From: Bdellovibrio sp.
Lineage (GTDB): Bacteria; Bdellovibrionota; Bdellovibrionia; Bdellovibrionales; Bdellovibrionaceae
Direction: 5' to 3'
Assembly: GCA_025359945.1 (NCBI GenBank)
Contig: JANYDD010000100.1
Span: 50,725-114,724 of the forward strand
DNA length: 64,000 nt
Shown: positions 25,955 to 34,341 of the stretch, one piece after another
How positions within the stretch are numbered: the stretch's first letter is position 1
Layout of the letters: every line of letters starts with the position of its first letter
Program-made: the position numbers and the translations under genes
The notes under the pieces: generated by a model
What the model was told of the DNA's origin: nothing
Seen by the model: the letters and a program-made list of their open reading frames with translations, nothing else
Database searches by the model: none

Positions 25955-26964
25955 ACCCATTGGATTCTTTAAAATCCAATCCCTTTGTTTTAGCTCCGAT
26001 GGCCGGAATTACGGACCACGCCTTTCGCTCTTTTATGAAAAAAAATGGCGCAAGCGTTGTTGTTACCGAATTGGTATCCGCATCCGGAATTAAGCACTTG
26101 TCCAAAAAAACATTCGATTTGATGAGCTTTGATAGTAGCCAGCGTCCCTTGGGGATTCAGCTTTTTGGCGAAAGCCCCGAGGAAATCGCCGAAGCTGCCA
26201 AGGTCGTCCAAGACCGCGGAGCTGACTTTGTGGATCTTAATTTTGGTTGCCCCGTTCCCAAGGTTGTTAAAAAAGGCGCGGGATCCGCTGTGCTAAAAGA
26301 CTTGGTCCAATTGCAAAAAATCCTGTCGAAAACTCGCAAAGCTGTACAGATTCCAGTGACCATCAAAATACGCACAGGATGGGACCAGAACTCTAGAAAT
26401 GCCGACGAGGTCTGCAAAGTCGCAGCTGATGAAGGAATTTTGTGGGTGGCCATCCACGGCAGGACCCGGGCCCAGGGCTACGAAGGATTTTCGGATTGGG
26501 ATTATATCCGACAGGTAAAGCTAGGTGCAAAAATCCCCGTATTGGGAAACGGTGATATCCACACGGCAGAGCAAGCACTTCAACGGCTTAAGAGTTCTGG
26601 GTGCGATGGGGTGTTGATCGGTCGAGGTTGTTTAAAAAATCCCATGATTTTTCTGCAAGCGCTTCGATTACTAAACCCTGACTTTCAGGATCGGCCCCAA
26701 ACTGATATCGTGAAAATTTATTTGGATCTTTTTGAATTTTTGAAATTGCATTGCGAGGACCGAGTGTTGACCCTTCAGCTGAAAAAATTTGCCGCATGGT
26801 TTGCCACTGGACACCCCGGTGCCGCTTTATTTCGTAAAACCATCTTTCAGAAAAATCAGGCCGCTGAGATTTTACAGTCGGTCAGCGAGTTTTTTGGTTC
26901 CATACCAGAAACCTTTCGCGCCGATACGGCTTCAGAAAATTTCTTGATGGGCGGGCATGGATGA
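25942..26964 (+). CDS. dusB: tRNA-dihydrouridine synthase
   Basis: This enzyme reduces uridine to dihydrouridine in the D-arm of tRNA, using FMN and NADPH. The start is TTG, overlapping the nitroreductase gene. Motifs are the FMN site LAPMAGITDHAFRSF, catalytic Cys in DLNFGCPVPKVVKKGAG (near residue 100), VTIKIRTGW, the AIHGRTR block and the GNGDIHTAEQAL phosphate site. Its 340 aa length and motif set place it in the DusB branch. It is followed by typA after 73 bases. Confidence 0.92.
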   Translation: MAFLNPLDSLKSNPFVLAPMAGITDHAFRSFMKKNGASVVVTELVSASGIKHLSKKTFDLMSFDSSQRPLGIQLFGESPEEIAEAAKVVQDRGADFVDLNFGCPVPKVVKKGAGSAVLKDLVQLQKILSKTRKAVQIPVTIKIRTGWDQNSRNADEVCKVAADEGILWVAIHGRTRAQGYEGFSDWDYIRQVKLGAKIPVLGNGDIHTAEQALQRLKSSGCDGVLIGRGCLKNPMIFLQALRLLNPDFQDRPQTDIVKIYLDLFEFLKLHCEDRVLTLQLKKFAAWFATGHPGAALFRKTIFQKNQAAEILQSVSEFFGSIPETFRADTASENFLMGGHG

Positions 26965-27037
26965 CCCACTCATTCTCGCTAGCCAAAGTTTGTTCTTTCA
27001 AGTAAAAATAATAAAACCAAATAGAGGATGTGTTTGT

Positions 27038-28855
27038 ATGTTCGACCCGAAGAAGCTCAGAAATATTGCTATTATTGCCCACGTGGATCATGGAAAAACG
27101 ACTTTGGTCGACCATTTGCTGAAACAAGCCGGGACCTTTCGTGAAAACGAAATGGTCGAAGACCGTTTGATGGATTCTATGGACCTTGAGAAAGAACGCG
27201 GGATCACGATCGCCGCAAAGAACGCATCGTTTTTATACAAAGACTATAAAATAAATATTGTCGATACACCCGGGCATAGTGATTTTGGCGGAGAAGTAGA
27301 ACGGACTTTAAACATGGTCGACGGGGCTTTGCTTTTGGTGGATGCTTCTGAAGGTCCATTGCCGCAAACTCGTTTTGTTTTAAAAAAAGCTCTTGAACAA
27401 AAAATTAAAGTCTTGGTTTGCATCAATAAAATTGACCGGCCCGACGCCCGCATTCAAGAAGTTCTTAATGAGATTTTTGATCTGATGATTGATTTGGACG
27501 CTGCTGATGATCAATCCGATTTTCAGCCGGTGTACGCCATCGCGCGCGAGGGCATGGCCACGCTTGACCCCAACGTTAAGACAACTTCTTTAGAAGTTTT
27601 GTACGATAAAATTATCGCCGAGATCCCGCCGCCACCAGTTGCAGCGGACGAGCCTTTGCAAATGATTATTTCAAATATTTCCTACAATGATTATGTTGGT
27701 CGGTTGGCAATTGGTCGGGTGCGATCGGGCCAAATGAAAGTGGGCGACGACGTTATTTGTTACAAAGACCACGGCATACAAAAGAAAGTAAAAATTTCAG
27801 CACTATTTCAATACAAGGTCACAAAGCAAGTTCCGGTCAACGAAGTTGGCGCTGGTGATATCGCGATTATTGCAGGGATTGAAGACTTTTCGATCAGTGA
27901 TACAATCACATCTGTTATTGATCCAAGACCCCTTCCGCGACTTCGCGTGGAAGAGCCCACTGTTGGAATGATTTTTTCGGTGAACGATGGGCCTTTGAGT
28001 GGTCGCGATGGAAAGGAAGTCACTTCAAGAAAAATTTTAGAACGTTTAGAAAAAGAATTGCTGTTCAACGTTGCTGTTCGAATCGAAAAAACCGAATTTA
28101 CAGAATCCTTTAAAGTGATCGGTCGAGGCGAATTACAGTTAGCCGTTCTGATCGAACAAATGCGGCGGGAAGGATTCGAGATTTGTGTTTCTAAACCTCA
28201 AGTTATTTTTAAAGATGTTGACGGAAAAAAACACGAACCCTTTGAAATCGCGATCATAGATATCGAAGACACCTACACTGGCGTCGTCACCGAGAAAATG
28301 GGTCAGCGAAAAGGGATTATGATGAACATGTCCAACAAAGGTTCAGGTCGGACACGTTTAGAATTCCGCATCCCGTCCAGGGGTTTGATCGGGTATCGAT
28401 CTGAATTTTTAACAGACACACGTGGAACCGGATTATTGAATAACTTATTTGATGGTTGGGATGAATTTCGCGGAGAAATCAGCGCCAGAAATACAGGATC
28501 AATGATTTCAGATCGTCAGGGCGTCACCACGGCCTATGCATTGTGGAACCTGCAAGAGAGGGGACGCATGTTTGTGATCCCTCAAGCAGAGGTTTATACG
28601 GGCATGATCGTCGGCGAGCACGCCAAAGAAAATGACTTAGAGGTCAACGCCTGTCGCGAGAAAAAATTAACTAACGTGAGGGCATCTGGATCCGACGAAG
28701 CCATTCGATTGGTTCCAGTCAAAGCTATGACTTTGGAACAAGCGATGGAATGGATCACCGATGACGAGTTGATCGAAGCCACGCCCCAAAATATTCGTTT
28801 GCGCTGCCGAGCGCTGGATCCGCACAAACGAAAGAAAAAGCCATCCACTGAATGA
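27038..28855 (+). CDS. typA: Translational GTPase TypA/BipA
   Basis: TypA is an EF-G-like ribosome-associated GTPase important for growth under stress and for 50S assembly. The start [12 protein letters not shown] at 27038 has GAGG 9 bases upstream; an earlier in-frame ATG lacks a site. G motifs are HVDHGKTTL (G1), GITI (G2), DTPGH (G3) and NKID (G4). The C-terminal BipA-specific region includes [19 protein letters not shown] and [19 protein letters not shown] (key residues). The 605 aa are the normal length. It overlaps the ABC ATPase start by 4 bases. Confidence 0.96.
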   Translation: MFDPKKLRNIAIIAHVDHGKTTLVDHLLKQAGTFRENEMVEDRLMDSMDLEKERGITIAAKNASFLYKDYKINIVDTPGHSDFGGEVERTLNMVDGALLLVDASEGPLPQTRFVLKKALEQKIKVLVCINKIDRPDARIQEVLNEIFDLMIDLDAADDQSDFQPVYAIAREGMATLDPNVKTTSLEVLYDKIIAEIPPPPVAADEPLQMIISNISYNDYVGRLAIGRVRSGQMKVGDDVICYKDHGIQKKVKISALFQYKVTKQVPVNEVGAGDIAIIAGIEDFSISDTITSVIDPRPLPRLRVEEPTVGMIFSVNDGPLSGRDGKEVTSRKILERLEKELLFNVAVRIEKTEFTESFKVIGRGELQLAVLIEQMRREGFEICVSKPQVIFKDVDGKKHEPFEIAIIDIEDTYTGVVTEKMGQRKGIMMNMSNKGSGRTRLEFRIPSRGLIGYRSEFLTDTRGTGLLNNLFDGWDEFRGEISARNTGSMISDRQGVTTAYALWNLQERGRMFVIPQAEVYTGMIVGEHAKENDLEVNACREKKLTNVRASGSDEAIRLVPVKAMTLEQAMEWITDDELIEATPQNIRLRCRALDPHKRKKKPSTE

Positions 28856-29790
28856 GTCCCATTGTTGTCGAAGGAAAGTCACTGACCAAAAAATACGGCG
28901 ATCAAGCCGTGGTCAGCGACGTTTCATTGCAGATTCACCAGGGTGAATGCTTTGGTTTGCTGGGTCCCAACGGAGCGGGAAAAACTTCAATTTTACGAAT
29001 GATTTCTTGTTTGTCCGAAATGACTTCCGGTGAACTTTTCGTGCTGGGACAAAACGCCAGAAAAAACCAAAGAAAAATTAAATCTTTGATCGGAGTCATT
29101 CCGCAAGAGGATCATTTCGAAGAAGAAGCCACCGTCTTAGAAAATTTGATGCTTTTTGCAAGATACTATAAAATGGATCGCGAGGCCGCTCGGCTTGCTA
29201 GCCAAGATGTGATGCGATTGTTTCGTTTGGAACCTTCAACTCACAAAGAGGTTCGCTATCTCTCTGGCGGCAACCGAAGAAAGCTTTCTTTTGCTCGAGG
29301 TATGCTCCACAACCCTTTATTATTTATTTTTGATGAGCCCACCGTCGGCATGGATTCTCTTGCTAGGCTTTGGATTTGGGATTATTTGAAAAAAATTAAG
29401 CGAGAAGAAAAATCAATTGTTCTGACGACTCATTTTATGGAAGAAGCCGAGACCCTTTGCGATCGTGTGGCCATTATCGATAAAGGAAAAATTTTAATTC
29501 AAGGCGCGCCACAGGAACTTATTCAAAACGAAATTGGAAAAGAAGTGGTGCAGTTTGAAGTTAAAAATTCGGACATTTCTTACTACACCAGCAGAATCAA
29601 AGAAAAGGGATATGTTAGCCTGACTTTGGGAAACACTATTTTTATTCACGTAAAAAAAGAAATGGATTCACGTCCGGTCCTGGATTTTATTTCAAGTTCG
29701 CAAATGGTAATTCGCAGAGCCCAACTGAACGATGTCTTTTTAAAAGTCACCGGCCATGAACTAAAGGACGAACCAATACCATATGCATAA
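28852..29790 (+). CDS. ABC-2 type exporter, ATP-binding subunit
   Basis: The protein has 312 residues. It shows Walker A (GPNGAGKTS, near 40), the signature LSGGNRRKL, Walker B FIFDEPTVGMDS and the H-loop (TTHFME). The C-terminal 90 residues are of the DUF4162/NodI type. With the overlapping permease gene it forms a minimal NodIJ-like exporter; the cargo (polysaccharide, lipid or drug) is unknown. The ATG overlaps the typA stop (ATGA), so it may depend on typA transcription. Confidence 0.9.
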   Translation: MSPIVVEGKSLTKKYGDQAVVSDVSLQIHQGECFGLLGPNGAGKTSILRMISCLSEMTSGELFVLGQNARKNQRKIKSLIGVIPQEDHFEEEATVLENLMLFARYYKMDREAARLASQDVMRLFRLEPSTHKEVRYLSGGNRRKLSFARGMLHNPLLFIFDEPTVGMDSLARLWIWDYLKKIKREEKSIVLTTHFMEEAETLCDRVAIIDKGKILIQGAPQELIQNEIGKEVVQFEVKNSDISYYTSRIKEKGYVSLTLGNTIFIHVKKEMDSRPVLDFISSSQMVIRRAQLNDVFLKVTGHELKDEPIPYA

Positions 29791-30562
29791 TTCTAATTGG
29801 GATTTTCAGTCGATATTAGCAATTTGGTATAGAAATTATCTGTATTTTAAAAAGCATTGGTTGGTTTCATTTTTATGGGTTTTTATCGAGCCCTTGTTTT
29901 TTTTAATCGCTTTTGGCTATGGGCTAGGGTTTTTTATCTCGAATGTAGAAGGGGTTTCGTATTTTGAATTTTTCTTTCCCGCGCTTTTGGTCAATTCTGC
30001 GATGTTCGTTTCTTTTTTTATTTCCACATACGACAATCTTTCGAAATTACTTTTTCAAAAAACTTTTGCATACCAGTTAATTACGCCTATATCGCCGCAA
30101 GAAATTGTATTGGGCGAGATCCTTTGGGGCGGAACAAAGGGGGCTTTTTCCGCAGTGGGGATTTTGATCGTAGGCCTTTCCATGGGACTAGTGGCGTTGT
30201 GGAAAATTCCTTTAATCCTGGGTTTTGTGTTTTTAGTTTCTTGTTTGTTTTCGGCTTTAGGTTTTCTGGTTGTGACGTTCGTCAAAAATTTTGACCAGAT
30301 CATTTACCCAACCTCTGGCCTAATTATTCCGATGTCACTTTTTTCAGGAACCTACTTTCCGATTTCGAACTACCCAGCGTTTTTTAAATACTTTATTTAT
30401 CTGTTTCCCCTGACCCACGCTGTAGAATTCTGCCGCAGCTTTCTTTTGAACCAATACACTTGGCTGATGGTAGGAAATTTAATCTACTTAGTGGCTGCAT
30501 TAGTGGCGTTTTCTTACATTGCGGTTGACCGATTTCAAAAATTAGTCGTCACCGACGTGTAG
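29783..30562 (+). CDS. ABC-2 type exporter, membrane subunit
   Basis: The protein has 259 residues and six predicted membrane segments. Its ABC-2 block near the end, TSGLIIPMSLFSGTYFPISNYPAFFKYFIYLFPLTHAVEFCRSF (quoted as key residues F, G, P and H), is typical of NodJ-like permeases. The start overlaps the ATPase gene by 8 bases. The stop is followed at once by the left arm of the long inverted repeat at 30563-30653. Confidence 0.88.
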   Translation: MHNSNWDFQSILAIWYRNYLYFKKHWLVSFLWVFIEPLFFLIAFGYGLGFFISNVEGVSYFEFFFPALLVNSAMFVSFFISTYDNLSKLLFQKTFAYQLITPISPQEIVLGEILWGGTKGAFSAVGILIVGLSMGLVALWKIPLILGFVFLVSCLFSALGFLVVTFVKNFDQIIYPTSGLIIPMSLFSGTYFPISNYPAFFKYFIYLFPLTHAVEFCRSFLLNQYTWLMVGNLIYLVAALVAFSYIAVDRFQKLVVTDV

Positions 30563-30653
30563 AGTTATACCAATTCCATTAAATAATTCCCTAATCTATC
30601 CGCTGGGACTCAAGACAACATTTAGGGAATTATTTAATGGAATTGGTATGACT
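30563..30653. repeat. Long inverted repeat between convergent genes
   Basis: Two 32-base arms (30563-30594 and 30622-30653) are reverse complements with one mismatch, separated by a 27-base loop. The arms are AT-rich with a CCAATTCC/GGAATTGG core and lack a T-run, so this is not a classical intrinsic terminator, although it could stop transcription from both sides. It fills the whole gap between the ABC permease and mtgA stops and overlaps the last two bases of mtgA. A small repeat element (REP- or MITE-like) is possible. No second copy is obvious in this window. Confidence 0.85.
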
Positions 30654-31464
30654 AATCGGGGTTGATGATGTCTTCTTCAATAATTTCGATTGTTTCTTCA
30701 GATGGAGCCTCGACCGGACCGTATTGCGGGAAATAGACTAATTTTTTTAAAGCTAAATCGTATTCAATTTCATCGATACGTTGGGTTTTGTACATGCCAG
30801 TAATAATTTGCTCAAGTCGGTTGCGAGCAAAGGGGGTTAGTTTTTTCACGAAGAAAGATTTGGAATATTTCTCGGGGCTGGGAAGAAGAAAAGCTAAAAA
30901 ACTAGCTTCAATAACGTTTAAATCCAAAGGCACCTTCTGAAAATAAAATGCGGCGGCGTCTTTCACTCCAAAAAGATTTTTTCCAAACTGCACAACGTTT
31001 AAATATTTTTCTAAGATTTCTTTTTTCGTAAGGGTTTTTTCAATCCGTAAAGTGATAAAGGCCTCGGCGATTTTTCGACTAAAAGTTTTCTCTGAGGTCA
31101 AAAATAAATTTTTTGCCAACTGCTGGGTGATGGTTGATCCACCCCTAGCCATTACGCCTTTGTCGATATTTTTTTCTAAACTGCGCTGGATTTCAACAAA
31201 ATCAAATCCCCGGTGAGTCCAAAACGTAGAATCCTCGGTCATCACTACTGCCCGGATCAAATAGGGCGAAATTTTTCCAAAGCTGATGTACCGAGATGAA
31301 GTTGAGCACAAATCGACTTCGTAAAGTTTCGTGGTCAGGCAGCCCCTTATCTTAGCTTCAGAAGGAATCTGAAAGAATAAAAAAATAAAAATAAAAAAGA
31401 TCAGTCCGCCGCCGATAACAAAAAAGTAAAAGAAATATTTTAAAGTTTTCGAAAAAATACCCAT
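30652..31464 (-). CDS. mtgA: Monofunctional peptidoglycan glycosyltransferase
   Basis: This GT51 enzyme polymerises lipid II into glycan strands at the inner membrane. An N-terminal membrane segment (about 9-30) precedes the catalytic block VMTEDSTFWTHRGFDFVEI (catalytic Glu) and the GGSTITQQLAKNLFLTSEKTFSRKI motif (key Gly, Gln and Lys positions), then KKEILEKYLN. There is no transpeptidase domain. The 270 aa are normal for MtgA, apart from an acidic tail at the C-terminus (EETIEIIEEDIINPD). It is a single gene, ending at the inverted repeat. Confidence 0.93.
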   Translation of the reverse strand: MGIFSKTLKYFFYFFVIGGGLIFFIFIFLFFQIPSEAKIRGCLTTKLYEVDLCSTSSRYISFGKISPYLIRAVVMTEDSTFWTHRGFDFVEIQRSLEKNIDKGVMARGGSTITQQLAKNLFLTSEKTFSRKIAEAFITLRIEKTLTKKEILEKYLNVVQFGKNLFGVKDAAAFYFQKVPLDLNVIEASFLAFLLPSPEKYSKSFFVKKLTPFARNRLEQIITGMYKTQRIDEIEYDLALKKLVYFPQYGPVEAPSEETIEIIEEDIINPD

Positions 31465-31564
31465 GATTTTAGATTCCGTTAATTCATTTTTCTTATGACC
31501 GTTTACTTGCTGTAGTGCCGAATCGCGATGGCGCGATTTTTTCCTTTAGTTTTATGACTTCAAG

Positions 31565-32563
31565 CTAGATCATTTTTTTCAATTTCATCCAAGCTACGCT
31601 TTCGGTGACGGATTGTTCGGCTGACCTGGGAGTAAATCCCAATTCTTTTCGGGCTTTGCTAGAATCAAACCAATGATACAAAGTCGCTGTGTACGCATTC
31701 TCTAAACTAATGGGCGCTTTAAATCCAAAAACTGAAGCTAAATCAAAAAAATTTCCCAAACCAATCATTAATGGCCTTGGCAGTAAATATTTAGGGGGCG
31801 AAACCTTTGCCATTTTGGCGATCATTTCAAATAGTTTTTTGATCGTGATATTGTCACCCGCCAAAATATATCTTTGCCCAATTCTGGCTTTCTCTAAACC
31901 CTTCACAATCGCATCGACAACATCATGGACCGAAACCACGTTGACTGCTCCGGATGTGTAAAACGGAAATTTTCCCTGAGCGACTTTCACTTGGGTTTTT
32001 CGGCTGCCTTTTTTGGCATCCCCCGCACCATAGATCGTGCTGGGGTTAAAGATAATGCCGGGAAGGCCAGCGTTTTTCACGGCCTCCAAAACCAGCAATT
32101 CCGCTTTTCGTTTGGTTTCAAAGTAACCAAGATTTAAATTTCCGATGGTGTAGGCAGAATCCTCGTTCAAAATTTCGCTGGCGGAATACGAAGCACCGAC
32201 CGCCACAACAGAACTTAAATAAATAAATCTCTTCAGACCCGGTGCCCCTCGACAAGCGATCAAAAGATTTCTAGTGCCCTCGACATTTACTTTTTCTAAA
32301 GCGGGGCGATCTTTTTTTGTGTAGGCGATCAAACCCGCTAAATGAAAAATATAATCCTGTCCGGCACAAGCTGATTTTAAACGACTGACCTCGGATAAAT
32401 CTCCGTATATTTTTTTTATTTTTTGTTCGGGATCAACCTCGGTCAGTTCATTAAGGTCAGAACTTTTACGGATTAGAACACTGACTTCAAAGTTAAGCTG
32501 AAGCAGTTTGGAGACTAAATGGTGCCCCAAAAATCCGTTGGCTCCTGTTACAAATGCTTTCAT
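31565..32563 (-). CDS. NAD(P)-dependent epimerase/dehydratase (extended SDR)
   Basis: This is an extended short-chain dehydrogenase. The start at 32563 (MKAFVTGANGFLGHHL) follows GAGG. It has the NAD-binding GANGFLGHH, the IFHLAG block, Ser in YLSSVVAVG and the YFETK catalytic Tyr-Lys pair. The motif set is near dihydroflavonol-4-reductase-like and hopanoid-associated sugar epimerases (HpnA), so a sterol-, hopanoid- or sugar-modifying role is possible. At 332 aa it is normal. Its ATG overlaps the stop of the PAP2 gene (ATGA). Confidence 0.82.
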   Translation of the reverse strand: MKAFVTGANGFLGHHLVSKLLQLNFEVSVLIRKSSDLNELTEVDPEQKIKKIYGDLSEVSRLKSACAGQDYIFHLAGLIAYTKKDRPALEKVNVEGTRNLLIACRGAPGLKRFIYLSSVVAVGASYSASEILNEDSAYTIGNLNLGYFETKRKAELLVLEAVKNAGLPGIIFNPSTIYGAGDAKKGSRKTQVKVAQGKFPFYTSGAVNVVSVHDVVDAIVKGLEKARIGQRYILAGDNITIKKLFEMIAKMAKVSPPKYLLPRPLMIGLGNFFDLASVFGFKAPISLENAYTATLYHWFDSSKARKELGFTPRSAEQSVTESVAWMKLKKMI

Positions 32564-33159
32564 CGTGGCCTCGCGGAAGCTGAATGCGACCCCGCTTTGC
32601 TTAAGGGCAGGCAATAAAGGATTCGGCCCAACGAACCCATTAAAACCCCTAACAAGGCGCCAAAGATGACGTCCGAAGGAAAATGTACCCCAACATAAAG
32701 TCGGCTAAATGCCGAAAAGGCCGCAAGTGTCAAAAGCGCCCAACGAGCTTTAGGAAAAAGAAAGGAAGCAAAAGTCGCAAAGCAAAACATATTTGCCGAG
32801 TGATTTGAAATAAACCCAAAACTTCCTGCATAGGGGGCTCGAACTGCAATCTCGGGCAAAAACTCTGGCGGCCGAAGTCTTTGAAAAAAAGGTTTAATCA
32901 CCTGCGAACCCATAAGATCTGTAGCGCCAATAACCAAAGCCATACAAAACAGAGCCCAAAGATTTATCACAAACCCGTAAGATCGCCGTAGATAAAAAGA
33001 AATCAAAAGCACGAACGGCAAAAAGACCCACTGAAAAATTTGAGTTTTATGCCAGTCCGTAAACGCCGGAAAAAACAAATCAAACCAAGAATTTTGTAGG
33101 GTGTGATTTACAAAGTATAAAACTAAACGATCCAAATTCTCAAAGTAGGCAAGCATCAA
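32560..33159 (-). CDS. PAP2-family membrane phosphatase
   Basis: The protein has 199 residues and about five membrane segments. The three phosphatase motifs are KPFFQRLRP (motif 1), ISNHSAN (motif 2, a variant of PSGH) and SRLYVGVHFPSD (motif 3, catalytic His and Asp). Likely substrates are undecaprenyl diphosphate or lipid phosphates at the outer face of the inner membrane. It is coupled to the epimerase gene, which suggests a shared lipid or glycan pathway (inference). Confidence 0.85.
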   Translation of the reverse strand: MMLAYFENLDRLVLYFVNHTLQNSWFDLFFPAFTDWHKTQIFQWVFLPFVLLISFYLRRSYGFVINLWALFCMALVIGATDLMGSQVIKPFFQRLRPPEFLPEIAVRAPYAGSFGFISNHSANMFCFATFASFLFPKARWALLTLAAFSAFSRLYVGVHFPSDVIFGALLGVLMGSLGRILYCLPLSKAGSHSASARPR

Positions 33160-33201
33160 GCCAATGTAAACATCTCACCAGAAAGACACAAACCCAAAAA
33201 T

Positions 33202-33234
33202 AAAAAAAGCAAGTGGATCGCACTTGCTTTTTTT
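33202..33234 (-). terminator. Rho-independent terminator (bidirectional form)
   Basis: The stem GCAAGTG/CACTTGC has loop GATCG and is extended by A7 and T-run pairs on both sides. On the minus strand it ends in seven T after the stem and lies 26 bases after the stop of the secreted-protein gene at 33260-34114. On the plus strand there is a run of nine T but no plus-strand gene upstream. Confidence 0.85.
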
Positions 33235-33259
33235 TTAAGTCACAAAATTTTCTAAAGTA

Positions 33260-34114
33260 TTAGATGTAGCAAGCCTCTTTTTCTCTAGCTGCTCGCTTTG
33301 CCTTTTGGATTTCTCCGTCAGCCGCTTCGATAAAATAGTCTTCGGAAGCCCTAGCCACTTTGCCACCGTTAGAGATAACTCTTTTCGCTACCGAAGATAA
33401 AAACTCAGCGGACTGACCAATGTCTTCGGGAATACTTTTATAAGCGCGCATTTGATCGACTAACTTTGCTAAAGTGCTTGTAACCGCATTTGAGTAATCG
33501 TTTGAAGAACCATCAGCTGATAATTTTGAAAACAAAACTGATAAAACCTGTCTGACACCGCCAGTTAAACCTTGTTCAACAGCTATTCTATTAAATTCAT
33601 CAACAATCAATTCAAGGTTAGATTTTGGATCAGTAGCTTTTCGAGCTTTAGCCGAGCTGTTGGCCTCTGCCAGCAGCAGCTCAACACCTTCTAAAACTGA
33701 GACCGCTGAATATTGACTAGTCTCAGTTTCGCCAGAAATTTCTTCTCCTGTTTCTTTATCGATAAGTGCCTTACCGTTTTTTCCAAATTTTGGTTTTTGT
33801 TGAACAGATTCAAATTGAATAAACTTGCCATTTAAACCAATCAGATCAGTTGCAGCTAAACCGTACTTTCCATAAATTTCAACCATTTTCACAGCCTGGC
33901 GTCCTTCGGTAGTTTCGATCCTTTTTGCTTCATCACCGATCGCCTTTTCAGCTATTTCCCTTGGTTTAGACTTATCGATACCTTTGCCGTTTCTATCCCC
34001 GACATCCCCGACATCCCGTCCGCCTCGGGTGCGAGTGTACGCCATCGAAACAGAGCACCCAAGCAGTACAGCTACGAAACTTGTAACCACTGACATTTTT
34101 TTCGAAACCTTCAT
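33260..34114 (-). CDS. Secreted hypothetical protein, 284 aa
   Basis: The start MKVSKKM at 34114 is supported by GGAGG 6 bases upstream. A signal peptide ends near SVSMAY. The mature N-terminus has a short tandem repeat (GDVGDVGD, encoded by repeated 9-mers), then a helical, charged region with DPKSNLELIVDEFNRIAVEQGLTGGV and a C-terminal Cys (KEACYI). No known domain was recognised. It follows the 1346-aa exported protein gene in the same direction after about 230 bases, and ends in the terminator at 33202-33234. Export and a partner role with the larger protein are possible. Confidence 0.7.
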   Translation of the reverse strand: MKVSKKMSVVTSFVAVLLGCSVSMAYTRTRGGRDVGDVGDRNGKGIDKSKPREIAEKAIGDEAKRIETTEGRQAVKMVEIYGKYGLAATDLIGLNGKFIQFESVQQKPKFGKNGKALIDKETGEEISGETETSQYSAVSVLEGVELLLAEANSSAKARKATDPKSNLELIVDEFNRIAVEQGLTGGVRQVLSVLFSKLSADGSSNDYSNAVTSTLAKLVDQMRAYKSIPEDIGQSAEFLSSVAKRVISNGGKVARASEDYFIEAADGEIQKAKRAAREKEACYI

Positions 34115-34341
34115 GAAAACCTCCAACTTTTTCTACTTTAATTTAAATTTCAAAACCACGATTGAACAAAATTTTTACTAAGCCCGCAACTAGAAAACCT
34201 CTTAGAAAATCTCTTGGGCCCCCTGTGCTGCGGCTTATTGCTTCGCTCGCGAGCTCAAATAGGTAGCTTTTTTTTTCTTTTTAATCAACCGCAAAAAATA
34301 ATTTCTCGAGTGATTAAAATTTCGACATCCCCTTCCAAGGT

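Noticed and set aside
25737..26105. 122-codon minus-strand ORF across nitroreductase and dusB
   Set aside because: It is antisense to two clear enzyme genes with catalytic motifs.
34278..34319. AT-rich 9-bp hairpin after the 1346-aa gene
   Set aside because: The stem is almost only A and T and lacks a T-run in the right place, so I do not call a terminator.
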